The notes under the pieces are model-generated. The model ran no database searches and was not told the origin of the DNA. It saw nothing but the letters and a program-made list of their open reading frames with translations. Below, piece by piece: positions 1 to 8,313 of a DNA stretch of 64,000 nucleotides (the stretch's first letter is position 1; every line of letters starts with the position of its first letter). Position numbers and translations under genes: made by a program. The stretch is from Fimenecus sp045595185. Lineage in GTDB: Bacteria > Bacillota > Clostridia > Oscillospirales > Acutalibacteraceae. The DNA lies in NCBI GenBank assembly GCA_045595185.1, contig JAZNZX010000031.1, positions 23,601-87,600 of the forward strand. The letters are read 5' to 3'.

Positions 1-384
1 AACTACCTTTGTTGCTTCTGTCTTCACCTTGTTTGCACACTTGTTGAAACATTCAACAAGCTCTTCTGTTGATGCAAAATCACCTTTTTCACCGTCGTTT
101 TCATCCGTTGCTTCATCCTTGTCGGAAACAGAAACATCAACATCTGTTGGTTCATCAGCACCACCAACATCCGAAATCGTTGAATCGTCAACATTGGATG
201 ATGAATCGTTAATTGCAGAATCGTTGTTCACACTTTGTTCCACATTAACCGTTTTGTTATTTTCTTTTGCTTTTTCAGCAAATGTGTATGCTGTTGTCAC
301 AACTGAAAATGTGATTACAACTGCAAGTAAAACTGCAAGAACAGACACAAAAGTATTTGCAAAATTTCCTGATTTTTTTGACAT
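1..384 (-). CDS. Membrane-anchored Asp/Ser-rich protein, 3' end cut off by the window edge
   Basis: The first 128 codons of a gene that continues beyond the left edge. ATG at 384 is preferred over ATG at 390 because GGGG lies 7 nt upstream. The product has a short basic N-terminus, one hydrophobic segment (about residues 11-33), then a low-complexity Asp/Ser/Thr/Glu-rich stretch (about 45-105), and the start of an ordered region (EELVECFNKCANKVK). This layout matches the complete protein encoded at 39817-40788, so the two are probably distant paralogues: inner-membrane anchor, flexible acidic linker, extracytoplasmic domain. I do not recognise the family and infer no function. Confidence 0.75.
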   Translation of the reverse strand, partial: MSKKSGNFANTFVSVLAVLLAVVITFSVVTTAYTFAEKAKENNKTVNVEQSVNNDSAINDSSSNVDDSTISDVGGADEPTDVDVSVSDKDEATDENDGEKGDFASTEELVECFNKCANKVKTEATKVV

Positions 385-516
385 ATCCATACCCCATTTC
401 AAAAAATTGACACCATTTCTAACAAACTCATTATATCATAATCAATATGTGATTACAATTATTCAAAATAGCCAACAAAAAACGAGGGAGATTGTTCATA
501 TCTTCCTCGTAGTTTT

Positions 517-1605
517 TTACCATCTGTTTTCTACATACTCGCAGAAGGCGTACATATCCTTAATTTCAAGCTTTGTGCCATCATCAAGAGTAACATCACC
601 GTTCCAAAGACCATGAACCTGATGAGCGTGCATTCTGCCAATTTTCAAATCAAGGTCAGTATGATAGTCAAATGTAGGTGTCATTGTAAGATTAAATCTT
701 CCGTCTTCGGAAACAATCTTCCAAGGCTCCATATATTTATCGTCTTTAGGGAATGTTTCAACATCAACTGCACCAATCTTATGAGCCTTTCCGTCATAGA
801 ACAGACAAGTTTCAGTAGCGTTGCTTTCATTACCGATTGCCCAGGTAATTTCAAAACCGAAAATGTGCTTTTCACCATTTTCATCGGTAAGATGTGTTGC
901 ACCCATACCCCAATACCATACCATTTCATGAATAGTATTAACTCTGCCCCAGTCAAGATGAGCGAAAGCAGTATCCTTTGAGAATGTGTATGTATCGTTA
1001 CCAATTCTCATCGTGCCTTCACAAGGCATACCTGTTTGCTTTGTTGTCATAAAATATCTTGTCGGGTCTTCGTCAAAAGGCAAAACAGTTGTGATATTTT
1101 CGTGTCCGGGCATAATATCCATCTTGAAATTACACTCCACAACGCCTCTATCCTTTGTAGGACATCTGAACCAAAGAGTTCTTTCTGTTTCCTTTGTATC
1201 AAAATCAAAATCAGCCTTGCCGATTTTATCCCTGTAACGATTAGGAACATCGCCCTTTGCAGGTGGAACATGCTTATTTCCACCAAGGAATACCTGTGTG
1301 CAGTCAATAATTTCCTTACCTTCAACAAGGTCAACAAGCTTTGCTGAAACATAACCGCCGATATTGATGTTTGCAAAGCTTAACTGCACCATATACTTTC
1401 CGTCAGAAACCTGATAGAAGTCCCACTCCTTACGGCTCATAATACCTGTTTTCACAAGATTTCTGTCATACTCGAAAACATTGTGTCTTGCCCAGCCTTT
1501 AGCATTAAGTGTACCATCAGCGTTGAGAAGCGGTGTGCTTTCTGTGTACTCTGTCTGTTTTGATTTTTCTTTCCAATCCCAGAAAGGAACATAGGTTTTT
1601 TCCAT
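517..1605 (-). CDS. DUF2804 family protein
   Basis: A 362-residue soluble protein without signal peptide or membrane segment. The C-terminal end carries the family signature seen in DUF2804 proteins: a GRMHAHQVHGLWNGDV-type segment followed by DDGTKLEIKDM and a terminal CEYVENRW. DUF2804 is a beta-rich family (tocopherol-cyclase/lipocalin-like fold in predictions) with no established biochemical role. The gene stands alone on the minus strand with a good AGGAGA ribosome binding site before ATG at 1605. Length is typical for the family. Function unknown. Confidence 0.85.
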   Translation of the reverse strand: MEKTYVPFWDWKEKSKQTEYTESTPLLNADGTLNAKGWARHNVFEYDRNLVKTGIMSRKEWDFYQVSDGKYMVQLSFANINIGGYVSAKLVDLVEGKEIIDCTQVFLGGNKHVPPAKGDVPNRYRDKIGKADFDFDTKETERTLWFRCPTKDRGVVECNFKMDIMPGHENITTVLPFDEDPTRYFMTTKQTGMPCEGTMRIGNDTYTFSKDTAFAHLDWGRVNTIHEMVWYWGMGATHLTDENGEKHIFGFEITWAIGNESNATETCLFYDGKAHKIGAVDVETFPKDDKYMEPWKIVSEDGRFNLTMTPTFDYHTDLDLKIGRMHAHQVHGLWNGDVTLDDGTKLEIKDMYAFCEYVENRW

Positions 1606-1687
1606 TTACATCTCTCCTAATAAATTTTCCCATTTAATCCATTATACTAACATAATCTTCCATTTGCAATAAGTATTTAAAACTTTT

Positions 1688-2116
1688 TCAGCTTTTTGCA
1701 TAAAAATACATATCATATCCACCGATTGTAATCGGCAGAGTCAGTTCCTTTGTTCCGTCGTCATAGGTTGTATATGCAACCGTAGCGTATCCGTCTTTAC
1801 CTTTGATTATGATTTTGTAATCGTCAGAACTGTCTGTAACAAACATCTCTTCATATGCACCCACATATGTTTCATCGTTTGTTTTATCAGTAATTACAAG
1901 CTCACCATCTTTTGCAGTAAGCACAACATCTACAACCTTTGCGTCAGGGTATGCGTCATTCTTTTCACCAACAGCCATAACAAGACCGTCTGCATTTATA
2001 TTAGCAGCAGTACGAAGTTGCCACTCATAATCTTCAATTTTAATTTCATCTTTTCCACAGGCTGAAAAAATCATAGCCAGAATAAGTATGAACAACACAG
2101 GGATTACTTTTTTCAT
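1688..2116 (-). CDS. Small secreted lipoprotein, unknown function
   Basis: A 142-residue protein with a classical lipoprotein signal: two lysines, a hydrophobic core to about residue 17 and a lipobox-like FSAC ending at Cys20, so it is probably anchored to the outer face of the membrane. The mature part is predicted beta-rich and resembles small META/lipocalin-like lipoproteins in style (DGxxxx motifs, YEWQLR near the start), but I cannot assign a family. It lies 14 nt downstream of the YolD-like gene on the same strand, so the two may be co-transcribed. Start ATG at 2116 follows GAGGTG. Confidence 0.7.
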   Translation of the reverse strand: MKKVIPVLFILILAMIFSACGKDEIKIEDYEWQLRTAANINADGLVMAVGEKNDAYPDAKVVDVVLTAKDGELVITDKTNDETYVGAYEEMFVTDSSDDYKIIIKGKDGYATVAYTTYDDGTKELTLPITIGGYDMYFYAKS

Positions 2117-2130
2117 AAATTACACCTCTT

Positions 2131-2559
2131 TTAAATACATTCTGTCCTTATGGGAAAAACTGAACCTTCTACTTCAATTATATCGTCAACCCTGATTTCT
2201 GTATTGTCTGTAAAATGCAGAAGCCTGTTATGATAGTCATACTTTTTTACACAACCTGTAAAATCGACATACCTTCCGCCACTTTTTAGTGTGTCAGGAA
2301 TAAAATATGTTACTGTTATTTCAGGTTGGTCATATATATGTTCAATAATATAATTAAACTTTTCATTAAGAATTGTTTTTGTTGTTTCGTCCAACTCAAC
2401 TTTTTTGTCGGTAAGTCTTGCAGTTTCCTTTATCGCATCATCATGACCTGTCAATGCTGCAAAAGGAGAAAACTGCGCAGCACGGTCACAAACCGACATA
2501 CGCGGTCGTTTTTTTGACTGATAATGTGGCAGGTTTATTATGTCATTGTACTTTTCCAT
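2131..2559 (-). CDS. YolD-like family protein
   Basis: A 142-residue protein with the N-terminal signature RMSVCDRAAQFSPFAALTGH found in clostridial YolD-like proteins, which occur next to Y-family polymerase genes. The C-terminal half (about 75-142) is a small beta-rich part (VTYFIPDT, GGRYVDFTG, ITEIRVDDIIEVEG-like), as in YolD/WYL-type barrels. Such genes are commonly found near UmuC/ImuB-like polymerases; here one is encoded about 660 bp upstream (3223-4725), separated by a palindromic repeat and a GNAT gene. A role in the DNA-damage response is inferred from this neighbourhood and not shown. Confidence 0.75.
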   Translation of the reverse strand: MEKYNDIINLPHYQSKKRPRMSVCDRAAQFSPFAALTGHDDAIKETARLTDKKVELDETTKTILNEKFNYIIEHIYDQPEITVTYFIPDTLKSGGRYVDFTGCVKKYDYHNRLLHFTDNTEIRVDDIIEVEGSVFPIRTECI

Positions 2560-2576
2560 ATATTTTTCTCCTCATA

Positions 2577-2734
2577 AAATTGGAGTTTGTCGAACAAAAC
2601 AATTAACTGGACAGGTCATTCTGAGCGTAGCGAAGAATCTTTCAAATAGTGACATATCAACCAACAGAGATTCTTCGTCACTTCGTTCCTCAGAATGACA
2701 CGAAACCTTAATCATCCCGACAAATTATAATTTG
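2577..2734. repeat. Palindromic repeat element, GTCATTCTGAG family, copy 1
   Basis: Intergenic element with imperfect terminal inverted repeats: AAATTGGAGTTTGTCG at the left end and CGACAAATTATAATTT at the right end. Inside are inverted core arms GTCATTCTGAGCGTAGCGAA (from 2615) and TTCGTTCCTCAGAATGAC (ending 2699), each next to GAAGAATCT/AGATTCTTC. It separates the YolD-like gene from the GNAT gene. No open reading frame. Related copies lie at 7394, 18144, 27387, 28037 and 46092. Confidence 0.9.
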
Positions 2735-2738
2735 TTCT

Positions 2739-3221
2739 TTATAAATCAAGTTTCATATAGATGGTATTGTCAATTGGGCTGTCATTGTAACATTCAATTT
2801 CATAAAACCCCATTTTCTTGTACATTTCTATTGCAGTTTGTAAAAATGGCAATGTATCAAGAAGCATACTACTATACCCTATTTCCTTTGCATCAGAGAT
2901 AATCCTTTTAACAAGAATTTTTGCTATCCCTTTATTTCTGTATTCAGGTCTTACATAAAGTCTTTTCATTTCACATTGTGTTTCATTAAGAGGTCTTAAT
3001 GCGATGCAACCTGCAACCTTGTTTTCATAATACGCAACATAAAGCCTACCCTTTGGTAAACCGTATTTTTCTTCTGCATTTTCTATTTCGCGGTCATATT
3101 TCTGTATTTCAAGATACTTTTTAAACTTGCTATCTCCTGACACAAGAAAATCAGTATATTCCGTGAATAACGCCTTAATTTCATCTTTCAGTTCATATCC
3201 GTAAACAATTTTTACATCCAT
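2739..3221 (-). CDS. GNAT family N-acetyltransferase
   Basis: A 160-residue acetyl-CoA-dependent N-acetyltransferase of unknown substrate. The family's acetyl-CoA loop is visible as RPEYRNKGIAKILV (Q/R-x-x-G-x-A type) after the strand MKRLYV, followed by the C-terminal MYKKMGFYEI element typical of the fold. The start is placed at ATG 3221, one base after the stop codon of the Y-family polymerase gene (TAA-A-ATG); a longer reading frame upstream overlaps the polymerase C-terminus and is unlikely to be used. The tight spacing indicates co-transcription with the polymerase. Confidence 0.88.
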   Translation of the reverse strand: MDVKIVYGYELKDEIKALFTEYTDFLVSGDSKFKKYLEIQKYDREIENAEEKYGLPKGRLYVAYYENKVAGCIALRPLNETQCEMKRLYVRPEYRNKGIAKILVKRIISDAKEIGYSSMLLDTLPFLQTAIEMYKKMGFYEIECYNDSPIDNTIYMKLDL

Positions 3222-3222
3222 T

Positions 3223-4725
3223 TTAAGCCTTGTGACCACCAATCTGACTGTTTCTGTCCTTTGCTGTAGCACCTTCCTCAAGATTCATACCCTTTAGAAT
3301 TGCATTTTTTCCGTATTTTTTCTTAATATCAAGAACTGCTTGTTGCATTCGTTTTTCTTTTTCGAGAAATTCTTCTTCCTTTTGTCGTTTTTTTGAAAGT
3401 GCTTCGTAATCGGTAAACAGGTCTAATTGTTCCGGTGCTTGTTCCTTCCGGTCAGTTTCCCTTTCGAGCCTGCACGCTGCAATTGTAATTCTTCGCACCA
3501 ATAAATTAGGGTTTACAATTTTATCAAAAAGCTCCATTGTTGCATCCACCATAAGCTTTGCCGAAGAGGTTTTTCTTGTAAGATTTGTTGTTCCGTGAGC
3601 ATGCTTAGGCACCTGTCGTCCGTAATGGTCGGTGACAATTTCACCTTTATAGGCATTTCTTATTTCAGCATTTGTGATATTTTCAATATCATATCCGATT
3701 GTCAGCACAATCTGGTCTGTGACAAGGCCTTTTTCAACAAGGTCAAGTGCCATCAGTTCAACCATTTCCCTTGTCACAAGCTTTGCTTTACTTACAACAT
3801 ACGGTATATGCAACACCTGACCTGAGCTTATACTGTTTGTAGCAGGTTTATATGACTTAACATCTGCTATTGTACAAGGTTCCCAGCCCCACGCATGGTC
3901 AATAAGCAATTCTGCATTCACGCCAAAAAGCTTATACAAAAAATCCTCGTCAATCAGCGAATATCTCGCCACATCACCCATTGTGTAAATACCGTATTTT
4001 TCTAATTTATTGGCATATCCCCTACCAACTCGCCAGAAATCCGTCAACGGTTTATGTGACCACAGTTTTTCACGATAACTCATTTCGTCAAGCTCGGCAA
4101 TTCGAACGCCGTCCTTATCGGCGGGAATATGCTTTGCCTCAATATCCATAGCAATTTTAGCAAGATACATATTTGTACCGATTCCTGCTGTTGCGGTAAT
4201 TCCCGTGGTTTTCAGAACATCCTGAATAAGAGTTCTTGCAAACTCATGTGCTGTCATTTTGTATGTTGGAAGATAATTGGTAATATCAATAAAAACTTCA
4301 TCAATAGAATAGACATGAATATCTTCAGGAGCAATATATTTAAGATACACATTGTATATACGCGTACTGTATTCCATATAATGTGCCATTCTTGGTGGTG
4401 CAACAATATATCCAAGTTCAAGACTCGGGTTATTGTTAAGTTCATCTGCATTACAGGATTTTTTAGTAAATTTTCTTTGTGGTGCATTTTTCAGCCTTTG
4501 ATTGTTGATTGCAGTCACTCGTTGCACAATCTCGAAAAGCCTTGCTCTGCCCGAAACTCCGTACGCTTTAAGAGAAGGTGTAACAGCAAGACAGATTGTT
4601 TTTTCAGTACGACCGACATCAGCCACAACAAGATTTGTTGTAAGCGGATTAAGTCCTCTTTCAATACATTCAACTGAGGCATAAAACGACTTTAAATCTA
4701 TACAGAGATACTTTTTTTCTGCCAA
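3223..4725 (-). CDS. Y-family (UmuC/DinB-type) translesion DNA polymerase
   Basis: A 500-residue DNA-damage-bypass polymerase. The catalytic palm is intact: IDLKSFYASVE (Asp10) near the N-terminus and YSIDEVFID (Asp142-Glu143) coordinate the metal ions; GIGTNMYLAKIAMD (about 181-194) is the conserved helix of the fingers/palm, and a helix-hairpin-helix region follows (FWRVGRGYANKL, about 230-241). A likely beta-clamp binding motif, QLDLF, is at residues 433-437, followed by a basic coiled-coil-like tail (about 440-475). The length and tail resemble clostridial UmuC-like proteins rather than compact DinB. It heads a unit with the GNAT gene; the YolD-like gene nearby is a usual companion. Confidence 0.93.
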   Translation of the reverse strand: MAEKKYLCIDLKSFYASVECIERGLNPLTTNLVVADVGRTEKTICLAVTPSLKAYGVSGRARLFEIVQRVTAINNQRLKNAPQRKFTKKSCNADELNNNPSLELGYIVAPPRMAHYMEYSTRIYNVYLKYIAPEDIHVYSIDEVFIDITNYLPTYKMTAHEFARTLIQDVLKTTGITATAGIGTNMYLAKIAMDIEAKHIPADKDGVRIAELDEMSYREKLWSHKPLTDFWRVGRGYANKLEKYGIYTMGDVARYSLIDEDFLYKLFGVNAELLIDHAWGWEPCTIADVKSYKPATNSISSGQVLHIPYVVSKAKLVTREMVELMALDLVEKGLVTDQIVLTIGYDIENITNAEIRNAYKGEIVTDHYGRQVPKHAHGTTNLTRKTSSAKLMVDATMELFDKIVNPNLLVRRITIAACRLERETDRKEQAPEQLDLFTDYEALSKKRQKEEEFLEKEKRMQQAVLDIKKKYGKNAILKGMNLEEGATAKDRNSQIGGHKA

Positions 4726-4827
4726 TTGCCTCAGTCCTTCCGTGAATTTATATTATTATGATATAACATAACCAAATCATTTTCAATTATTTTCTTGCTT
4801 TTCCAAAATTAAAGTTCTAAATTTATC

Positions 4828-4856
4828 TTTACAAATGAAAAAAAATAACATATAAT
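4828..4856 (+). promoter_or_regulatory. Sigma-A-type promoter of the permease gene
   Basis: TTTACA at 4828-4833 and TATAAT at 4851-4856 are separated by exactly 17 nt. The -10 lies 37 bp before the permease start. Confidence 0.75.
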
Positions 4857-4893
4857 TGATTTAACTTATTAAAGTGAAAGGATGGGTTCAATT

Positions 4894-6339
4894 ATGGAAA
4901 AAGGACTCAAAAAGCAATATGGGCTTTTAATGGCTATCTGCATGGTTGTAGGTACTGTTGTAGGCTCAGGTGTTTTCTTTAAGGCACAGGCAATTCTTCA
5001 AAAGACAAACGGAGATATGCCAATGGGTATCATCGCATGGATTATCGGTGGTGCAGTTATGATTTGCTGCGTCCTCGCATTCTGTGTTATGGCTCAGCAA
5101 TACGAAAAGGTTAACGGTCTCGTTGACTATGCAGAAGCAACAATTGGTGGCAAATACGCATACTTTATGGGTTGGTTTGCTACAACAATCTATACTCCTG
5201 CAATGACATCAGTTCTTGCATGGCTTACTGCAAGATACTTCCTTACATTCTTAGTTTCAGTTAACCCTGATTTACAGCTTGCAGGTGACCCTGTAACCGG
5301 TACTGAAACATTCTTGCTTGCAGGATTTATTCTTATCTGTGTTTTCGCAATTAACACACTTTCTTCAAAGCTTGCAGGTAAGCTCCAGATTAGTGCTACA
5401 TTCATCAAGCTTATTCCGCTTCTTTTGATGGCTGTTGTCGGTACTATCTACGGTCTTTCACACGACCTCACAGGTGCTCCTGTTGAAGCAGGTACATCAA
5501 TGCTTGGCGCTAACTTCGCAACAGGCACAGGCAACTATTCAGTTCTTTTCGGTGCTGTTGTTGCAACTGCATTCGCTTATGAAGGCTGGATTCTTGCTAC
5601 ATCAATCAACTCTGAAATCAAGAATTCTAAAAAGAATCTTCCTATCGCTCTTGTATTAGGCGGTATTATCATCATCGCAATTTACCTTTTCTACTACATC
5701 GGTATTGCTGGCGGTGCTCCTGTACAGACACTTATTGACGAAGGTACTGCTCCTGCTTTCACAGCAGTTTTCGGTAATGTTCTCGGTAACATTCTTAACC
5801 TCTTTGTTGCAGTTTCCTGTCTTGGTACTCTTAACGGTCTTCTTATTGGTAATATCCGTGGTATGTACTCAATTGCAGTTCGTGGCTACGGTCCTAAATC
5901 TGACCTTATGAAACAGGTTGACCCTGCATCAGGAATGCCTTCTAACTCATGTATTATCGGTCTTGTAATCGTTGGTGCATGGCTTGTTTACTTCTACGGT
6001 GCAAACCTTACAGCAGCTCCTTGGTTCGGATTGTTCAGCTTTGACTCATCAGAGCTTCCGATTATTACAATTTACGCTCTCTATATTCCAATGTTCATTC
6101 AGTTTATGAGAAAAGAAAAGAGCCTTCCTGCTGTAAAGCGTTTCGTTCTTCCTACACTCGGTATTATCGGTTCTGCATTCATGGTATTTGCTGCGGTCTA
6201 TTCACACGGTTATATGCCTTACCTTGCAGCAAAGGAACAGGGTCAGTTCTCATGTCCTGTTCTCTTCTACCTTATCGTATTTGCAGTAATTATGGCAATC
6301 GGTATGTTCGTAATGAACCCAAAGAAAAAGGCAAAATAA
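4894..6339 (+). CDS. APC superfamily amino-acid permease
   Basis: An integral membrane transporter of 481 residues with about 12 hydrophobic segments. The first helix carries the APC substrate/ion motif GTVVGSGVFF (unwound TM1), and TM6 contains AFAYEGWILATS, which corresponds to the APC F-x-F/Y-x-G-x-E region. Amino-acid uptake or exchange across the cytoplasmic membrane is expected; substrate unknown. Start chosen at ATG 4894 because the AAAGGATGGG ribosome binding region precedes it; an in-frame ATG at 4882 lies inside that sequence. A strong terminator follows the gene at 6360. Confidence 0.9.
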   Translation: MEKGLKKQYGLLMAICMVVGTVVGSGVFFKAQAILQKTNGDMPMGIIAWIIGGAVMICCVLAFCVMAQQYEKVNGLVDYAEATIGGKYAYFMGWFATTIYTPAMTSVLAWLTARYFLTFLVSVNPDLQLAGDPVTGTETFLLAGFILICVFAINTLSSKLAGKLQISATFIKLIPLLLMAVVGTIYGLSHDLTGAPVEAGTSMLGANFATGTGNYSVLFGAVVATAFAYEGWILATSINSEIKNSKKNLPIALVLGGIIIIAIYLFYYIGIAGGAPVQTLIDEGTAPAFTAVFGNVLGNILNLFVAVSCLGTLNGLLIGNIRGMYSIAVRGYGPKSDLMKQVDPASGMPSNSCIIGLVIVGAWLVYFYGANLTAAPWFGLFSFDSSELPIITIYALYIPMFIQFMRKEKSLPAVKRFVLPTLGIIGSAFMVFAAVYSHGYMPYLAAKEQGQFSCPVLFYLIVFAVIMAIGMFVMNPKKKAK

Positions 6340-6359
6340 GAAACATTTATAACAACATT

Positions 6360-6394
6360 CAGCCTGTAAGGAAAATCCTTACAGGCTGTTTTTT
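6360..6394 (+). terminator. Rho-independent terminator after the permease gene
   Basis: Perfect 13-bp stem CAGCCTGTAAGGA / TCCTTACAGGCTG with a 3-nt loop followed by TTTTTT. It lies 20 bp after the permease stop and separates it from cysK. Confidence 0.93.
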
Positions 6395-6395
6395 C

Positions 6396-6424
6396 TTGAA
6401 TTTATGCACATATTATTGTATAAT
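6396..6424 (+). promoter_or_regulatory. Promoter of cysK
   Basis: TTGAAT at 6396-6401 and TATAAT at 6419-6424 with a 17-nt spacer, directly downstream of the permease terminator and 30 bp before the cysK start. Confidence 0.78.
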
Positions 6425-6454
6425 ATATTCAGTTTTTTAACGGAGGCACACAAA

Positions 6455-7378
6455 ATGAATGTTTATAAAAGTGTATCAGAGTTAATAGGCAAAACACCTT
6501 TGCTTGAGTTATGCAATATCGCAAACGAATTAGACCTGAAAGCAAAAATTTTTGCAAAGCTTGAATACTTCAATCCTGCAGGCAGTGTCAAGGACAGAGT
6601 GGCGCTCAGAATGATTGAAGATGCCGAAGAAAAAGGAATTCTTAAAAAAGGCTCTGTTATTATTGAGCCTACAAGCGGAAATACGGGAATCGGTCTTGCT
6701 TCTGTTGCATCATCAAAAGGCTATCGTCTTATTATCACAATGCCCGAAACAATGTCAGTTGAACGCAGAAAGCTCATAGGGGCTTATGGTGCCGAATTGG
6801 TGCTTACCGACGGTAGTAAAGGTATGAACGGGGCAATCGAAAAAGCAGAAGAATTGTCAAAAGAAATTCCGGACAGCATTGTTGCAGGTCAGTTTGTGAA
6901 TCCTGCCAACCCACAGGCTCATTTTATGACAACAGGCCCTGAAATATGGGAAGATACTGACGGTCAAGTTGATATTTTCGTTGCAGGCATCGGCACAGGC
7001 GGCACAATTACCGGCACAGGTGAATACCTTAAATCTAAAAACAAGAACATAAAGGTTGTGGGAATTGAGCCTTGTGACTCACCTGTTCTTTCAGGCGGTA
7101 AAGCCGGACCTCATCCTTTGCAGGGTATCGGTGCAGGCTTTGTTCCCGAAATTCTGAATACAGAAATTCTTGATAAAATTGTAACAGTTTCAGGCGACGA
7201 AGCATATGCATCAGCAAGATTACTTGCCACAAAAGAAGGTGTTCTTGTGGGTATTTCTTCAGGTGCAGCACTTCATACAGCCATTGAATTAGCAAAAAAG
7301 GAAGAGAATACACACAAAAACATTGTTGTACTTCTTCCTGATTTAGGTGACAGATATTTGTCAACGGAATTGTTTTGA
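6455..7378 (+). CDS. cysK: Cysteine synthase A (O-acetylserine sulfhydrylase)
   Basis: A cytoplasmic PLP enzyme of 307 residues that makes L-cysteine from O-acetyl-L-serine and sulfide. The Schiff-base lysine lies in NPAGSVKDRVA; the substrate loop is TSGNTGIGLA; the phosphate-binding loop is GIGTGGTITGTG; the C-terminus LLPDLGDRYLST is typical of CysK/CysM. Start ATG at 6455 follows CGGAGG; upstream in-frame codons overlap the promoter. Single-gene unit: its own promoter upstream and a palindromic repeat with a T-run downstream. A cystathionine beta-synthase-like homologue cannot be fully excluded, but length and motifs favour CysK. Confidence 0.95.
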   Translation: MNVYKSVSELIGKTPLLELCNIANELDLKAKIFAKLEYFNPAGSVKDRVALRMIEDAEEKGILKKGSVIIEPTSGNTGIGLASVASSKGYRLIITMPETMSVERRKLIGAYGAELVLTDGSKGMNGAIEKAEELSKEIPDSIVAGQFVNPANPQAHFMTTGPEIWEDTDGQVDIFVAGIGTGGTITGTGEYLKSKNKNIKVVGIEPCDSPVLSGGKAGPHPLQGIGAGFVPEILNTEILDKIVTVSGDEAYASARLLATKEGVLVGISSGAALHTAIELAKKEENTHKNIVVLLPDLGDRYLSTELF

Positions 7379-7393
7379 ATTAAATAAAAAGCG

Positions 7394-7465
7394 GGTCATT
7401 CTGAGCACAGCGAAGAATCTCAACAATAGATTCTTCGTCACTTCGTTCCTCAGAATGACTTTTTT
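7394..7465. repeat. GTCATTCTGAG repeat, copy 2 (short form, probably also a terminator)
   Basis: Inverted arms GTCATTCTGAG and CTCAGAATGAC with internal GAAGAATCT / AGATTCTTC, spanning only about 66 bp and lacking the outer terminal repeats seen in other copies. A run of six T follows at 7460-7465, so it may terminate cysK transcription. Confidence 0.88.
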
Positions 7466-7481
7466 ATGTCTTTGGAAATGA

Positions 7482-7513
7482 AAACGGCGGGGTCAAGACC
7501 CCGCCCTACCATT
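7482..7513. repeat. GGCGGGGTCAAGACCCCGCC palindrome, copy 1
   Basis: A nearly perfect 20-bp palindrome flanked by AAAAC on the left and TACCATTT on the right, directly downstream of the proC stop codon. A second copy with the same flanks lies at 13184-13215, directly after the potD stop codon. Much GC-richer than the surroundings. Confidence 0.85.
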
Positions 7514-8311
7514 TTATAACTTTTTATCTTTATCGAGTGATGCTTTTACCGCATCCATTACTGCTGTGTCAAAGCCTTCACTCTGAAGCTTTGCGACACC
7601 TTCAATTGTTGTTCCGCCCGGTGAACAAACACTGTTTATAAGTGCCCAAGGATTGTTCTCTTTATCCTCAAGAATCATCTTTGCACTACCGAGTACAGCC
7701 TGCGCACAGATTTTAAGTGCCTCGTCCTTTTTCATTCCGTTCTTTACAGCTTCGCGAGCCATTGAGTCAATGAACATAAAGGAATAAGCAGGCGAACATC
7801 CTGCAATTACACCGAAAAGCGGAAACTGACCTTCAGGAAGCTCCATCACTTCACCAAAGGCTTTACAAAGTCCCTTGACAAATTCAAGTGCTGTGTCATT
7901 TGTGTAATCATTTTTACAGACTGCACTCATTGATGCACCGACTTTTGCATTGATATTCGGCATAACGCGGATAACAGGTGTTTTTTCATTTAAAAAGCTA
8001 CCGATAAATTCAAGTGTTTTTCCTGCACCTATTGAAACAACAGTTGTGTTGTTAAGACAATTCTTAATCTGTGGTAAAACTGTCGGGAAAACCTGTGGTT
8101 TAACTGCAAGAACAACAAATTCGCAGCTTTCAGCAAGGTTCTCAACAGTTGAACATACATTTACACCGTATTCTATATTGAGAAAATCTGCCTTTTGTGG
8201 AGCCACATCAAACACACAGATTTCATTACCCTTAAGAAACTGTGATGTTACAGCACCACCGATTATGGCAGTTGCCATATTACCGCAACCGATAAAACCA
8301 AGTTTATACAT
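7514..8311 (-). CDS. proC: Pyrroline-5-carboxylate reductase
   Basis: A cytoplasmic enzyme of 265 residues that reduces 1-pyrroline-5-carboxylate to L-proline with NAD(P)H. The N-terminal Rossmann motif is GFIGCGNMATAIIGG; the C-terminal dimerisation/substrate domain contains SPAYSFMFIDSMAREAVKNG and the family signature SPGGTTIEGVAKL. Length is standard. ATG at 8311 lies 2 nt after the mscL stop codon, so it is co-transcribed downstream of mscL. The pairing of a proline biosynthetic gene with an osmotic safety valve fits an osmoregulatory theme, which is inference. Confidence 0.96.
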   Translation of the reverse strand: MYKLGFIGCGNMATAIIGGAVTSQFLKGNEICVFDVAPQKADFLNIEYGVNVCSTVENLAESCEFVVLAVKPQVFPTVLPQIKNCLNNTTVVSIGAGKTLEFIGSFLNEKTPVIRVMPNINAKVGASMSAVCKNDYTNDTALEFVKGLCKAFGEVMELPEGQFPLFGVIAGCSPAYSFMFIDSMAREAVKNGMKKDEALKICAQAVLGSAKMILEDKENNPWALINSVCSPGGTTIEGVAKLQSEGFDTAVMDAVKASLDKDKKL

Positions 8312-8313
8312 AA

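Noticed and set aside
29..616. 195-codon plus-strand reading frame
   Set aside because: It lies antisense to the Asp/Ser-rich anchored protein and part of the DUF2804 gene; composition (Ser-rich, Phe-rich) is that of a mirror frame and there is no ribosome binding site.
4129..4677. 182-codon plus-strand frame opposite the Y-family polymerase
   Set aside because: Cys/His/Phe-rich antisense translation of a well supported gene; no start signal.
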